Origin: Trichococcus alkaliphilus
Lineage (GTDB): Bacteria; Bacillota; Bacilli; Lactobacillales; Aerococcaceae
Reading direction: 5' to 3'
DNA: 64,000 nt
Assembly: GCF_003008695.1 (NCBI RefSeq)
Contig: NZ_PXZT01000005.1
Coordinates: 62,001 to 126,000 of the forward strand
Numbering within the stretch: the first letter of the stretch is position 1; each line of letters opens with the position of its first letter. A program made the position numbers and the translations under genes. Positions 1-8,528 of the stretch are shown here, piece after piece. The notes under the pieces were generated by a model. That model saw only the letters and a list, made by a program, of their open reading frames with translations, was not told where the DNA came from and did not search any database.

Positions 1-2
1 TC

Positions 3-1079
3 TCATCCTCAAAAATTATTGATGCTATAGAAAATGAGGTCTCTAATGGGATCTTTGGGTACAAAACGCCATCGGACTCTCTCATACAGGCAATTATAAA
101 TTGGCAGTCCACTCAACATAATTATCAACTGACTAAATCATCTATCGTATTCTCGCCAGCAGTAGTTTCCTCTATTTGCACCGCGATTCAAGCCTTTTCC
201 CGGGAAGAAGATACTATATTAATTCATGATCCAGTGTATTCTCCATTCGCAAGCGCTGTCTTGCTCAATAATAGAGAGTTAGTTACAAGTAAATTAATTA
301 GCAATGATAGAGAATACAGCATTGACTTCACCGACGTTGAGGAAAAAATGAAGACCCGACAAGTAAAAATGTATATTTTTTGTAACCCTCACAATCCTGG
401 AGGCCGTGTTTGGAAATACGCTGAACTTAAAAAAGTCGTAGATTTATGTAAAAAGTATGAGGTTATTCTCATTAGCGATGAAATACATCAAGATATCGTT
501 TTTAAACCTAACAAATTCACTAGTATGTTGGCACTGGATGGTTCAGACGCGTTTACCATTGCTTTAACTGCACCAACAAAAACATTTAATTTAGCAGGAT
601 TGAAATGCTCTTATGCGTTTATCCCTAATCAGTCATTACGGGAACGATTTGTTCACTCTCAAGCAAGAAATAGTGGCCCTAATTTACATTTGGAAATGAA
701 TTCAATTGGTTTGACTGCAACAGAAGTTGCATTAAATGAGGGGGAAGTATGGCTACAACAACTGATTCAACATTTTGACGAACAATTTAATTTTATAGAG
801 GAATTTATTAAAAATGAAATTCCTAACGTGAAGTTTAAAAAACCTGAAGGGACCTATTTAGCTTGGTTGGACTTTTCAGATTTTGGACTTGATGACGATC
901 AATTAATGCGTCTACTAGTAAATAAAGGAAAGGTAGCTCTAAATGCAGGGTGTGACTATGGTGAAGAGGGAAAAATGTATATGCGTCTGAATATTGCAAC
1001 TTCTCACGAAAGATTATTTGAAGGTCTTCATCGAATTAAAGAATCGGTTAATTATATTGAAAATAAAATTATTGTTTAA
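3..1079 (+). CDS. MalY/PatB-type aminotransferase / cystathionine beta-lyase (5' end outside window)
   Basis: PLP-dependent fold-type I enzyme of the MalY/PatB group, which usually cleaves C-S bonds in cystathionine or related thiols in the cytoplasm; some members act as regulators. The frame is open from base 3, so the N-terminus lies outside the window. The first visible residues (GIFGYKTPSDS) match the active-site region of this family. Also visible are the NPHNPGGRVW segment, the ISDEIHQDI stretch with the Asp that contacts the pyridine nitrogen, and APTKTFNLAGL, whose Lys should bind PLP. The C-terminal GTYLAWLDF and a conserved Arg (YMRLNIA) that should bind the substrate carboxylate are present. 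Exact substrate unknown. Confidence 0.88.
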   Translation, partial: SSSKIIDAIENEVSNGIFGYKTPSDSLIQAIINWQSTQHNYQLTKSSIVFSPAVVSSICTAIQAFSREEDTILIHDPVYSPFASAVLLNNRELVTSKLISNDREYSIDFTDVEEKMKTRQVKMYIFCNPHNPGGRVWKYAELKKVVDLCKKYEVILISDEIHQDIVFKPNKFTSMLALDGSDAFTIALTAPTKTFNLAGLKCSYAFIPNQSLRERFVHSQARNSGPNLHLEMNSIGLTATEVALNEGEVWLQQLIQHFDEQFNFIEEFIKNEIPNVKFKKPEGTYLAWLDFSDFGLDDDQLMRLLVNKGKVALNAGCDYGEEGKMYMRLNIATSHERLFEGLHRIKESVNYIENKIIV

Positions 1080-1195
1080 GAAGTGTATTTAGCTCAAGAA
1101 GCAGTTTCCAGCACCTAGGACGATCGCTTCTTGTTCCTGTAATTCTCTTGAAGTAGATTACACGCACCCCTATCCCTCGCATCATACAGCAACAC

Positions 1196-1221
1196 AAAAA
1201 GGCCAGGATTTCTCCTGGCCT
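1196..1221. terminator. Terminator between malY-like gene and DAHP synthase
   Basis: A perfect 8-bp stem (GGCCAGGA / TCCTGGCC) with a 4-base loop. On the minus strand it is followed by a T-run, so it should end the DAHP synthase transcript. The plus strand also has a T-rich tail and may end the malY-like transcript. Confidence 0.8.
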
Positions 1222-1234
1222 CATTTTTATGCTC

Positions 1235-2263
1235 TTATGCGTTTTCTGCGATGTATTTAACCAATTCTTCTGTATCTTCCCAGCCTAGGCATGGGTCGGT
1301 GATGGATTGGCCGAAGACTGTTCCGTCATCTTCTTGACGGCCGCCTACTAGGTAGCTCTCGATCATGAAGCCGCGCGCCAATTTCTTGATGTCGTCGTTC
1401 CAAGAACGGTTGAACATCGTTTCTTTGACGATGCGGATTTGTTCCATGTGTTTTTTGCCTGAGTTGTCGTGGTTCGTGTCGATCATGATGAATGGGTTTT
1501 TGTAGTCCCCACCTTCGTATCCTTTCACGACTTTGACAAGATCTTCGTAGTGGTAGTTCGGGATGTTATCGCCGTACTCGTTCGTTCCGCCGCGCAATAC
1601 AACGTGGGCCAACGGGTTGGAGCTGGACTGCACTTCGACGCCGTTATGGATGAATTTTTGTTTTTGCTGTGCAGCGTAAACAGAATTGAACAACACTTTC
1701 AGGTTGCCGCTTGTCGGATTTTTCATACCGGCTGGGTGATCGATTCCGCTGGCAACGAAACGGTGCTGTTGGTCTTCAACAGAACGCGCACCGATTGCAT
1801 GGTAGCTGACAAGATCATCAACAAAATCCAGGTTTTCTGGGTATAGCATTTCATCGGCTGTCGTCAGGCCTGTTTCCGTGATGACGCGGTTGTGCAGGCT
1901 GCGCACTGCAGCGATACCTTGGATCAGGTTGCTCTTGCCGGTAGGATCTTGTTTATGCAACAAGCCTTTGTAGCCGTCGCCGGTCGTACGCGGTTTGTTT
2001 GTGTAGATACGGGGAACCATGAACACTTTGTCTTTGACTTTTTCCTGCAATTTCGCCAAGCGACGCACGTATTCCATTACTGCTTCTTCATCATGTGCGG
2101 AACAAGGTCCGATGACTAACAAGATGCGATCGTCTTTGCCTTCGATGATGTCGTGCAACTCTTGGTCGCGGGCTGCCTTCATCGCTGCTTGCTCAGGTGT
2201 CAGTTTGGATAATTCTTTGACCAATTCGAAATCAATTTTTTCACTCAATGCTTTGAAACTCAT
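1235..2263 (-). CDS. aroF: 3-deoxy-7-phosphoheptulonate (DAHP) synthase, class I
   Basis: Condenses phosphoenolpyruvate with erythrose 4-phosphate, the first step of the shikimate pathway to aromatic amino acids. The 342-aa length fits the AroF/G/H class. Family motifs are visible: GPCSAH near residue 52, the PEP-binding K-PRTT segment near 90, GARSVEDQQHR near 157, and the HVVLRGGTNEYG region. It is a single gene with its own promoter and a T-box leader, so supply of charged aromatic tRNA probably controls it. Whether it is also feedback-inhibited by Phe or Tyr cannot be read directly. The symbol is generic for the class. Confidence 0.93.
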   Translation of the reverse strand: MSFKALSEKIDFELVKELSKLTPEQAAMKAARDQELHDIIEGKDDRILLVIGPCSAHDEEAVMEYVRRLAKLQEKVKDKVFMVPRIYTNKPRTTGDGYKGLLHKQDPTGKSNLIQGIAAVRSLHNRVITETGLTTADEMLYPENLDFVDDLVSYHAIGARSVEDQQHRFVASGIDHPAGMKNPTSGNLKVLFNSVYAAQQKQKFIHNGVEVQSSSNPLAHVVLRGGTNEYGDNIPNYHYEDLVKVVKGYEGGDYKNPFIMIDTNHDNSGKKHMEQIRIVKETMFNRSWNDDIKKLARGFMIESYLVGGRQEDDGTVFGQSITDPCLGWEDTEELVKYIAENA

Positions 2264-2284
2264 ATTAATCCCTCCATTTTCTCT

Positions 2285-2565
2285 TCAACAAAAAAAGCTT
2301 CGTCCATTCCAATTTTCATTGGAAAGGACGAAGCCTGTATAGACTCGTGTTACCACCTTTGTTCATAGACTACTCGCGCAAGTCTACCTCGATAGGTACA
2401 TTATAATACCCTAGCGAAATAACGAACGCTATCACCCGTCGCAGCCTACTTGATTCAGTGCGAAGTTCAAAGATGAATTCGGATATCTCGCATGTGTGCC
2501 TCGCATCGACCGGCACCTTTCTGGTCAGCTCAATAACTTACTACTTCTTATCATCACTTTTTATG
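2285..2565 (-). promoter_or_regulatory. T-box riboswitch leader of DAHP synthase
   Basis: On the minus strand the leader carries the T-box core AAAGGTGGTAACACG (antiterminator). A strong terminator hairpin follows, with arms GCTTCGTCC/GGACGAAGC and a T7 tail just before the gene. Upstream is a long Stem I region with an AAGTAGTAA stretch near the 5' end. In the 3' strand of Stem I, GAATTCATC contains TTC followed by A (2475-2477), the expected position of a specifier codon, so I read it as a Phe-tRNA sensor. The specifier assignment needs a fold. Confidence 0.88.
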
Positions 2566-2576
2566 TTGTTTCTCAG

Positions 2577-2605
2577 AATATACTCATTTTCCAAGCAAAT
2601 GTCAA
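2577..2605 (-). promoter_or_regulatory. SigA-type promoter of the DAHP synthase T-box transcript
   Basis: Minus strand: -35 TTGACA (2600-2605), a 17-base spacer, -10 TATATT (2577-2582). It sits directly upstream of the T-box leader. Confidence 0.75.
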
Positions 2606-2649
2606 ATGGTTTTTTGAAAAAAAGCGAATGATAGGGTTTTCTTATTGAA

Positions 2650-4026
2650 TTAGTCTAAGTCTTTTGCGATTTCGTCTTGAACAGTCACGCCTTCAGCTTC
2701 CAAGCGTGCGATTGTTTCAGCGAATTGCGGCAAGTGTTTTTTGTGTGCGATGAACAATTCGTTCATGATTTTGATTGCAGTGTCGCCTGAACGGATCAAT
2801 GGGTTGATTGTGAAGGCTTGCAAAGCTGTACCGTAGTCCCCTGTTACAGCCGCTTCGATAGTCAACAGTTCCATGGCTTTCATCACTTGCAACCAGCCTT
2901 TTTCGGCAGTCGGTAATTCACCGAAAGCCACGTTGCGAGCGCCTTGTGCGCCAACGTAAGCTGTAACTTCGACTACGCAGTCAGCTGGCAGGTCAGGAAC
3001 AGCGCCATTGTTTTTAGTCGATACAACGATTTGCGTATCTTTGTTGCCGTAGATGGCAGCGATCGTTTCGCAAGCAGCGTCTGAGTAGTATGCTCCCCCA
3101 CGTTTTTGCAATTGCTCCGGTTTGTGATCCAAGTTAGGATCTTTGTATAATTCGAACAATTCAGCTTCTGTCTCTTTCACTTGTTGTGCACGCGTACCTA
3201 TGCCATTGTACTCTTCCAGACCGTGTGTCAGCATTTCTTCTTCACGGTAGTAGTAACGGTGGTAGCCGCATGGGATCATGCCCATTTGTTCCAATTGTTC
3301 TCTGTAGAACGGAATGTCATGGATATTTTTCGGTAAGCCAGCATCTTTGTCGAACATAGCATCGATCACTTTGTAAGTGACATCGTTGCCTTTGTCGTCA
3401 GCGACTTTATGCCAGTGGAAGTGGTTCAAGCCGGCAAATTTGTAGATCAGATCCTCTTTTTCAACGCCTAATGCTTTCGGTTCTGTCATCGTAGCCATAA
3501 CTGGTACGTTACATAAGCCCATTACTCTGTCCCATTTGCCGTAGCGGACAACTGCTTCTGTAACCATTCCGCTCGGATTTGTGAAGTTGACCAACCAAGC
3601 ATTCGGGCATAATTCTTTCATGTCTTCAACGATTTGCAAAATGATAGGAATTGTACGGAATGCTTTGAACATACCGCCAGCACCATTGGTTTCTTGTCCC
3701 AACATGCCATAGTAGAACGGGATACGCTCATCTTTGACGCGGGCATTCAGTAAACCTACACGGAATTGAGTTGTTACGAAGTCAGCATCTTTCAAAGCTT
3801 CTCTGCGGTCCAAAGTCATGTGAATTTTCACGTCGTAAGGGGAGGCATCCCACATACGTTGCGCCATTGTGCCAACGATTTCTAATTTTTCTTTTCCCGC
3901 TTCGATATCCACTAACCAGATTTCGCGGATAGGCAATTCATCATAACGTTTGATGAATCCTTCCATTAATTCAGGTGTGTAGCTGCTTCCTCCGCCGATT
4001 GTTACAATTTTAACGCCTTTAGTCAT
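2650..4026 (-). CDS. GH4 family 6-phospho-beta-glucosidase-like hydrolase
   Basis: NAD- and metal-dependent GH4 glycosidase, which hydrolyses a phosphorylated disaccharide or glycoside by a redox-assisted mechanism after PTS uptake. The N-terminal Rossmann motif IGGGSSYTPEL (residues 9-20) is clear. NFTNPSG (147-153), Cys172-Asn173 and the His of GLNHFHWHK (202) are the usual metal and active-site elements. The start is placed at MTKGVKIV because GAGGAGG lies a few bases upstream; a longer frame adds 15 implausible residues. It is divergent from an RpiR regulator and has a cre-like site at its start. The substrate (beta-glucoside versus other 6-phospho-sugars) cannot be decided. Confidence 0.88.
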   Translation of the reverse strand: MTKGVKIVTIGGGSSYTPELMEGFIKRYDELPIREIWLVDIEAGKEKLEIVGTMAQRMWDASPYDVKIHMTLDRREALKDADFVTTQFRVGLLNARVKDERIPFYYGMLGQETNGAGGMFKAFRTIPIILQIVEDMKELCPNAWLVNFTNPSGMVTEAVVRYGKWDRVMGLCNVPVMATMTEPKALGVEKEDLIYKFAGLNHFHWHKVADDKGNDVTYKVIDAMFDKDAGLPKNIHDIPFYREQLEQMGMIPCGYHRYYYREEEMLTHGLEEYNGIGTRAQQVKETEAELFELYKDPNLDHKPEQLQKRGGAYYSDAACETIAAIYGNKDTQIVVSTKNNGAVPDLPADCVVEVTAYVGAQGARNVAFGELPTAEKGWLQVMKAMELLTIEAAVTGDYGTALQAFTINPLIRSGDTAIKIMNELFIAHKKHLPQFAETIARLEAEGVTVQDEIAKDLD

Positions 4027-4040
4027 TTGTATATTCCTCC

Positions 4041-4054
4041 TCGTTTCGTTTACA
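4041..4054 (-). promoter_or_regulatory. cre-like site at the GH4 gene
   Basis: On the minus strand the sequence TGTAAACGAAACGA matches the CcpA consensus TGNAANCGNWWNCA with one mismatch. It lies immediately upstream of the ribosome binding site, so CcpA could block transcription here. Confidence 0.45.
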
Positions 4055-4065
4055 AGGTTATTATC

Positions 4066-4235
4066 TATCATGTAAATAACGATAACAAGGGTTCTCGGTT
4101 CACTTCAAAACCTTTTTACAAAATTCGTGCAAAATTCGCCTAATAATTCAAATTTTTTTCGCTTTTTGGCCTTTTTTGAGCGAAATATCGTTTACATATC
4201 ATTTACATTAATTTATAATTTTTGTAAATAGCAGA
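4066..4235. promoter_or_regulatory. Divergent control region with repeated TGTAAA hexamers
   Basis: The space between the GH4 gene and the RpiR regulator is AT-rich and carries TGTAAA or its complement at least four times (near 4069, 4191, 4200 and 4224). One of these sits in a second partial cre match (TGTAAACGATA). These are candidate operators for the RpiR protein and/or CcpA. Confidence 0.35.
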
Positions 4236-4292
4236 AACGCGATTCCAATCTGATATGGATCGCTGGACTTGATAAAAGGAGACGCGCCACCT

Positions 4293-5186
4293 ATGTTGAT
4301 ACGCGAAAAAATGGAAACCATCAAATTTTCTCCGGCTGAAAAAGAAGTCGTGGACTATCTGTTGCGTTATCCGGAAGTGCTGGACGAAAAGACGATGCAG
4401 GAAATCGCAGCCGAAACCTATACACAACCTTCCACACTGATCCGCATCGCCAAAAAATTAGGCTTCGACGGATGGGTGGAATGCAAAAAAGCTTACCAGG
4501 AAGAGCACGACTATCTGACCCGCAACTTCGTCAACATCGATGCCAACCTGCCTTTTGAGGCGAACGACTCGATCATGACAATCAGCAATAAGATGGCCTC
4601 GCTCGGACAATCGACAATCGAGGATACGCTCTCGCTCATCCACCACGACACGCTGCAGCAGGCTAAGCAGATGCTGCTGAGGGCTAAGCATATCCAAATC
4701 TTCGCCAACAACGCCAACATGCTCATCCCACAGGACTTTGCTCTGAAGATGAACCGAATCAAGCATCACACTGCCGTCTCCACCATCAAAGGGGAAGACG
4801 TCTACACAGCCTACACCTGTCCCGAGGGAACCTGTGCCATATTGATTTCCTATACAGGCGAAAGCTATGCGATGAAACAGATCGCAAATATATTGAAAGC
4901 TGAAGGCGTTCCGACGATCGGAATTACGAGCATCGGCGACAACTACCTTTCGCGGGTGGTGGACTGCTATCTGCCGATCACGACGCGCGAGAAGCTTTAC
5001 TCCAAAATCGGAAACTTCACGATTAACCTTTCCATCATCTACCTGCTGGACGTCCTGTATTCGATCGTATTTGCCGAAACTTACGAGGAAAATCTGGCCC
5101 ATGTCATCCGCTTGGGCAGAATAGCCGACAAAAGGAAAACCAGTTCGGATATCATGCAGGAGGATACAGGCGGGGAAAAGGCGTAG
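4293..5186 (+). CDS. RpiR/MurR-family transcriptional regulator
   Basis: A 297-aa regulator with an N-terminal helix-turn-helix (residues about 1-75, including EIAAETYTQPSTLIRIAKKLGFDGW, quoted here in spaced sense only as the HTH core) and a C-terminal SIS sugar-phosphate-binding domain (about 115-260). Members sense phosphosugars. The start is set at the ATG preceded by AAAGGAGA; an upstream TTG in frame lacks a site. Divergent from the GH4 gene, which it very likely controls in response to its phosphorylated substrate. Confidence 0.87.
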   Translation: MLIREKMETIKFSPAEKEVVDYLLRYPEVLDEKTMQEIAAETYTQPSTLIRIAKKLGFDGWVECKKAYQEEHDYLTRNFVNIDANLPFEANDSIMTISNKMASLGQSTIEDTLSLIHHDTLQQAKQMLLRAKHIQIFANNANMLIPQDFALKMNRIKHHTAVSTIKGEDVYTAYTCPEGTCAILISYTGESYAMKQIANILKAEGVPTIGITSIGDNYLSRVVDCYLPITTREKLYSKIGNFTINLSIIYLLDVLYSIVFAETYEENLAHVIRLGRIADKRKTSSDIMQEDTGGEKA

Positions 5187-5271
5187 CAACAACTAGAATT
5201 TTCGGATAATTGATAACTAGTCCGTCCGTGGTATCATGGCTTTACGACATGAAATTAAATCGACACACACT

Positions 5272-5316
5272 AAAAACAGCTGGAGACGTCAAATTTGACG
5301 TCTGCGGCTGTTTTTC
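5272..5316. terminator. Terminator of nadA (twin of the one at 6414)
   Basis: Long hairpin with arms around AACAGC-GGAGACGTCA and TGACGTCT-CGGCTGTT, with T-runs on both strands. It lies between the RpiR gene (plus) and nadA (minus) and can end both. Nineteen bases (5273-5291) recur as an exact inverted copy at 6439-6457. Confidence 0.85.
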
Positions 5317-5331
5317 GCAGTATTCATTCAC

Positions 5332-6282
5332 TCATCTAACTAAGTTCAACGAAAGTTCCATCATCTTTTCCAACGGTCGGAGAGCCCGCTGCATCAATTC
5401 TTCATTCATCTTGACTTCCGGTGTCATGGTGTCCATCGCATCATACAATTTCTGCAATGTGTTCCGTTTCATGCTGCGGCATGTCTGGGTACGTGTCGGC
5501 ACCAGGAACTCCTTACCCGGAGCCGCCTTTTTCATCTGATGCAAAATGCCAACTTCTGTACAGACGATATATCCAGGTGCATCATTCTTCTTCACTTCAT
5601 CCAACAGAACCTTCGTACTGCCGACTACATTACCGAGTGCAACAACTTCCGACTGTGCCTCTGGATGGACCAGTACTTTGTAATCCGGATTGGCTTCGAT
5701 CATCTCCTGTACAGCCGCAACGCGGATTTTGTGGTGAACGCAGCAAAATCCGTCGTGCAAAATGACATTTTTCTCCGGAACCTGGCTCTTAATGTACGAT
5801 CCTAGATTGATGTCCGGAATAAAATAGATGTTTTTCTGCGGCAGGCTGCGCACAATCTCCAGGCAATTGGATGACGTCACACAAACATCGCTGTGTGCCT
5901 TGGTTTCCGCCGTCGTATTCACATACGCGACAACCGCCAAATCATCGTACTGGGCGTTGACACGCTCGATTTCATCGGTCGTTATCATATCAGCCATCGG
6001 ACAACCGGCTTTGATATCCGGCATAATGACCCGCTTGCCCGGACTCAAAATCTTCGCGCTCTCCCCCATGAAGTTTACGCCGCAAAAACAGATTGTCTGC
6101 TCCGGCGTAGTCTGCGCCAATTTCGCCAACTGATAGCTATCGCCAATGTAGTCTGCCACGTCCTGAATCTCGTCCTGGACATAGAAATGTGCTAGAACAA
6201 CGATATCCTTCTCCTGCTTCAACCTCTGTATCCCCGCGACTAATTCTGCATCATCCAACTGTTTGTTCAACTTATCCCTCAA
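5332..6282 (-). CDS. nadA: Quinolinate synthase
   Basis: Joins iminoaspartate and dihydroxyacetone phosphate to make quinolinate in de novo NAD synthesis; an oxygen-sensitive 4Fe-4S enzyme. The three cluster cysteines are recognisable at about 94 (AGCPMAD), 180 (DGFCCVHH) and 268 (TQTCRSMKR), and substrate-binding segments HFYVQDE, TSSNC and VHPEA are present. The start is set at TTG 6282, seven to eight bases after GGAGG; a GTG 15 bases earlier overlaps that site. No nadB or nadC is adjacent, so the iminoaspartate source and the next enzyme must be encoded elsewhere or be absent. Confidence 0.92.
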   Translation of the reverse strand: MRDKLNKQLDDAELVAGIQRLKQEKDIVVLAHFYVQDEIQDVADYIGDSYQLAKLAQTTPEQTICFCGVNFMGESAKILSPGKRVIMPDIKAGCPMADMITTDEIERVNAQYDDLAVVAYVNTTAETKAHSDVCVTSSNCLEIVRSLPQKNIYFIPDINLGSYIKSQVPEKNVILHDGFCCVHHKIRVAAVQEMIEANPDYKVLVHPEAQSEVVALGNVVGSTKVLLDEVKKNDAPGYIVCTEVGILHQMKKAAPGKEFLVPTRTQTCRSMKRNTLQKLYDAMDTMTPEVKMNEELMQRALRPLEKMMELSLNLVR

Positions 6283-6413
6283 TACCCTAACCTCCACGGC
6301 TTAATTTTTTCATTATCTTGACACCTGTAAACTCACTAAAGATTATCATGTTGAGCAAAACCTGTCAATGTTCCCTTTCCATCAATTAAAGCCAACCATT
6401 ATTCCCAGCCGCA

Positions 6414-6462
6414 CAAAAAAACAGCCGGAAAACGTCGATGACGTCTCCAGCTGTTTTCATTT
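6414..6462 (-). terminator. Terminator downstream of the 55-aa gene
   Basis: Minus-strand hairpin (CAGCTGGAGACGTCA arm, imperfect partner ACGTTTTCCGGCTG) followed by T7. It closely resembles the nadA terminator. Confidence 0.8.
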
Positions 6463-6603
6463 AAGTATTCTATTTCCCTAAGTGCTCCACCGCAGGAGCT
6501 CACTTAGTTCAATTCTGCGTCTCATCAGTGCCAATTGGTCGCTTGGGCTATTCGCGAAACAACAATTGTTTGATCAGCTGCAGAACGCTCCGCTGACTGG
6601 TAA

Positions 6604-6771
6604 CTATTGGTTCGAATCACAGCCGTACAGGCTTTCCATTTTTTCGGTCATTTCATCCGTCAGTACGTTGCTCACAAAAGCACCGTAGTAGTTTTTCTTC
6701 ATTTCCATTTCCACTCTAAGATGTTCACATTCTTGTAGGGTCATATCGTTCATATTTGTATATTTTTTCAT
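6604..6771 (-). CDS. Small protein of 55 residues, function unknown
   Basis: Too short for usual ORF calling, but well supported. It begins MKKYTNMNDMTLQECEHLR and continues with charged, helix-prone sequence (a run of E, M and K) to ESLYGCDSNQ. The ATG is preceded by AAGGAGG at good spacing. A near-consensus promoter lies about 95 bases upstream of the start, and a terminator follows at 6414. No membrane segment or signal peptide is seen. After the stop, about 140 bases before the terminator carry no clear gene, and frames there remain open for some length, so the 3' end could have suffered a frameshift. I do not recognise a family. Confidence 0.6.
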   Translation of the reverse strand: MKKYTNMNDMTLQECEHLRVEMEMKKNYYGAFVSNVLTDEMTEKMESLYGCDSNQ

Positions 6772-6865
6772 ATTGGGGTTCCTCCTTGTCAGAAACTTAT
6801 GTAATGTAACGGGTTGATTGGCCGAAGCAACGTCAACAGGCAGATTTCTGATGAGATGTACTTAC

Positions 6866-6894
6866 TTTATACAATGAAGTGGACGCTAAGTCAA
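6866..6894 (-). promoter_or_regulatory. SigA promoter of the 55-aa gene
   Basis: Minus strand: -35 TTGACT (6889-6894), 17-base spacer, -10 TATAAA (6866-6871). It leaves a 5' UTR of roughly 85-90 bases. No other promoter this strong was noticed nearby. Confidence 0.65.
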
Positions 6895-6948
6895 GAATAC
6901 TGCTCAGCCAATATTGTTCCAAAATACTCTTTTTAGTCTATATACTGC

Positions 6949-6992
6949 AAAAAAAAGGAAGACAGCCCTACACCTGATAGGATTGTCTTCCT
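6949..6992 (-). terminator. Terminator of the nitroreductase gene
   Basis: Minus-strand hairpin with arms GGAAGACA/TGTCTTCC followed by T8, downstream of the nitroreductase stop. Confidence 0.82.
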
Positions 6993-7068
6993 GCTGTATT
7001 CGTTGTTTTTCTTGTGCACTTTGAGGCAATTAACCGATCATTCAGGATTCGTTGCACCCTTGAAATGT

Positions 7069-7734
7069 TCAGTCGATTACTTCAAGAATCTCATCCAAGG
7101 ACTGTCTTTTCTTCTGTGTGATCGGTTCATTACGGTAACCCAGACCTAGCATATAGGACACGCCGAACGCGTTCAGGTCAACTAGACCTTTTTCCGACAG
7201 ATATTTCTCAACATTGGCTTTGTTGAAGCCTTCAATCGGACAACTGTCGATTCCCAGTAACGCTGCAGTGGTCATCATGTTGGCCATCGCGATGTAGGTC
7301 TGCTTGGAGGCCCAATCGTACAAAGTGCGTTCGTCCGTCAATTGCTGATTGTTCTTTTGGAAATTGTCGAAATACTGGCTGCGCGGTGAGTCAATCGCAA
7401 AGTCCGCTCCGAGCACGTCCTCGACGATGTGTCTGACATGATCGCTTTCGATTGTCACATTTTTTCGGGCCAGCGCGATGACGAAATGGCTGGCACCGTT
7501 GAGACTGTTGACTGCTCCCGCAGCGATCCCCTTCAGGTCATCCTTGATTTCCTGCTTGTTTATCAACAAGAATTTCCATGGTTCATATCCGAAGGAACTC
7601 GGCGATAAACGAGCAGATTCAATGATTGTTTTCCAATCTTCCTCGGCAATTTTTTTCGTTGGATCGAAAGATTTTGTGGCGTAGCGGCTTTGGTGCGCCT
7701 CGATGATTTGTGCTCTTAATTCAGGTGTCGACAT
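7069..7734 (-). CDS. Nitroreductase-family NAD(P)H oxidoreductase
   Basis: A 221-aa FMN flavoprotein of the NfsB/YdgI type, which reduces nitro groups, quinones or similar acceptors. The N-terminal SRYATKSFDP motif and SARLSPSSFGYEPWKF (FMN phosphate contacts) are typical, as is the late CPIEGFNKANVEKYL segment. AGGAGATC lies upstream of the ATG. It stands alone between two minus-strand genes with its own terminator. The physiological substrate is not predictable. Confidence 0.88.
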   Translation of the reverse strand: MSTPELRAQIIEAHQSRYATKSFDPTKKIAEEDWKTIIESARLSPSSFGYEPWKFLLINKQEIKDDLKGIAAGAVNSLNGASHFVIALARKNVTIESDHVRHIVEDVLGADFAIDSPRSQYFDNFQKNNQQLTDERTLYDWASKQTYIAMANMMTTAALLGIDSCPIEGFNKANVEKYLSEKGLVDLNAFGVSYMLGLGYRNEPITQKKRQSLDEILEVID

Positions 7735-7865
7735 AAAAGGATCTCCTCACTTCACATGATAATATTCACAATAAATTCTATCTACTCAATATACTACTTT
7801 TTTATGGCAGATCCGGCAAGGAAGGTGCAAAAGAGATCTAAATGATAATATCGAAGGGTTAGAAA

Positions 7866-8357
7866 TTAACCGCAATCTCCTGCAGCCATTCCCTGTAATT
7901 CTTTGCCGGTCAACCTAAACACAGTCCACTCATCCATCGGTTCGGCACCCATCATCTTGTAGAAGTCGATGGATGGTTTATTCCAGTCCAAGCACCACCA
8001 TTCCAGGCGACCGTAGTCCCTTTCGATGACTAGATTCGCAAGAAACGAAAGCAACTGTTTTCCGAAGCCGTACCCGCGATAACCTTCCCTAACATACAAA
8101 TCTTCAAGATAGAGCCCGGGTTTGCCCAGAAACGTGGAAAAATTGCTGAAGAACAACGCAAAGGCAACTGGTTCGCCAGCGGCTTCCCCGATGATGACCT
8201 CGGCTTTTTTGTCTTCGAACAGTGTCTTTTTTAACAGTTTTTCCGTTGCGGTTACTTCAGCAAGCAGGTTTTCGTAATCCGCCAACTCCTTGATGAATGC
8301 CAAAATCAATCCCACATCCTTCTCTTCTGCAAAACGGATGTCCATAGTTTTCTGCAT
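7866..8357 (-). CDS. GNAT-family N-acetyltransferase
   Basis: A 163-aa acetyl-CoA-dependent acyltransferase. The pyrophosphate-binding motif A is seen as LYVREGYRGYGFGKQLL (R-G-x-G-F-G near residues 93-100). The sequence DWNKPSIDFYKMMGA is the usual motif B. The order LYLEDLYV...WWCLDWN resembles the diamine (spermidine/thialysine) acetyltransferase subgroup, so a small amine substrate is possible but not proven. AAAGGAAG precedes the ATG. Confidence 0.85.
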   Translation of the reverse strand: MQKTMDIRFAEEKDVGLILAFIKELADYENLLAEVTATEKLLKKTLFEDKKAEVIIGEAAGEPVAFALFFSNFSTFLGKPGLYLEDLYVREGYRGYGFGKQLLSFLANLVIERDYGRLEWWCLDWNKPSIDFYKMMGAEPMDEWTVFRLTGKELQGMAAGDCG

Positions 8358-8528
8358 TTTCGCACTTCCTTTTGTTGGTCAAAAATTATTCATGGAATAA
8401 TTTTCCCACAGATCGATAGTGATTGCTATTTAATCGTGAGATTCGTTCTAACGGATAATTTGCTGTATATGATATTCCCGCTGAATGTCTCTTCAACGGA
8501 ATTCGGCTCTTCCTCCAAAAACGAGCTA

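Noticed and set aside
4458-5192. Long minus-strand open frame of 244 codons opposite the RpiR gene
   Set aside because: Shadow of the regulator; no ribosome site, unusual composition, and the plus frame has clear HTH and SIS domains.
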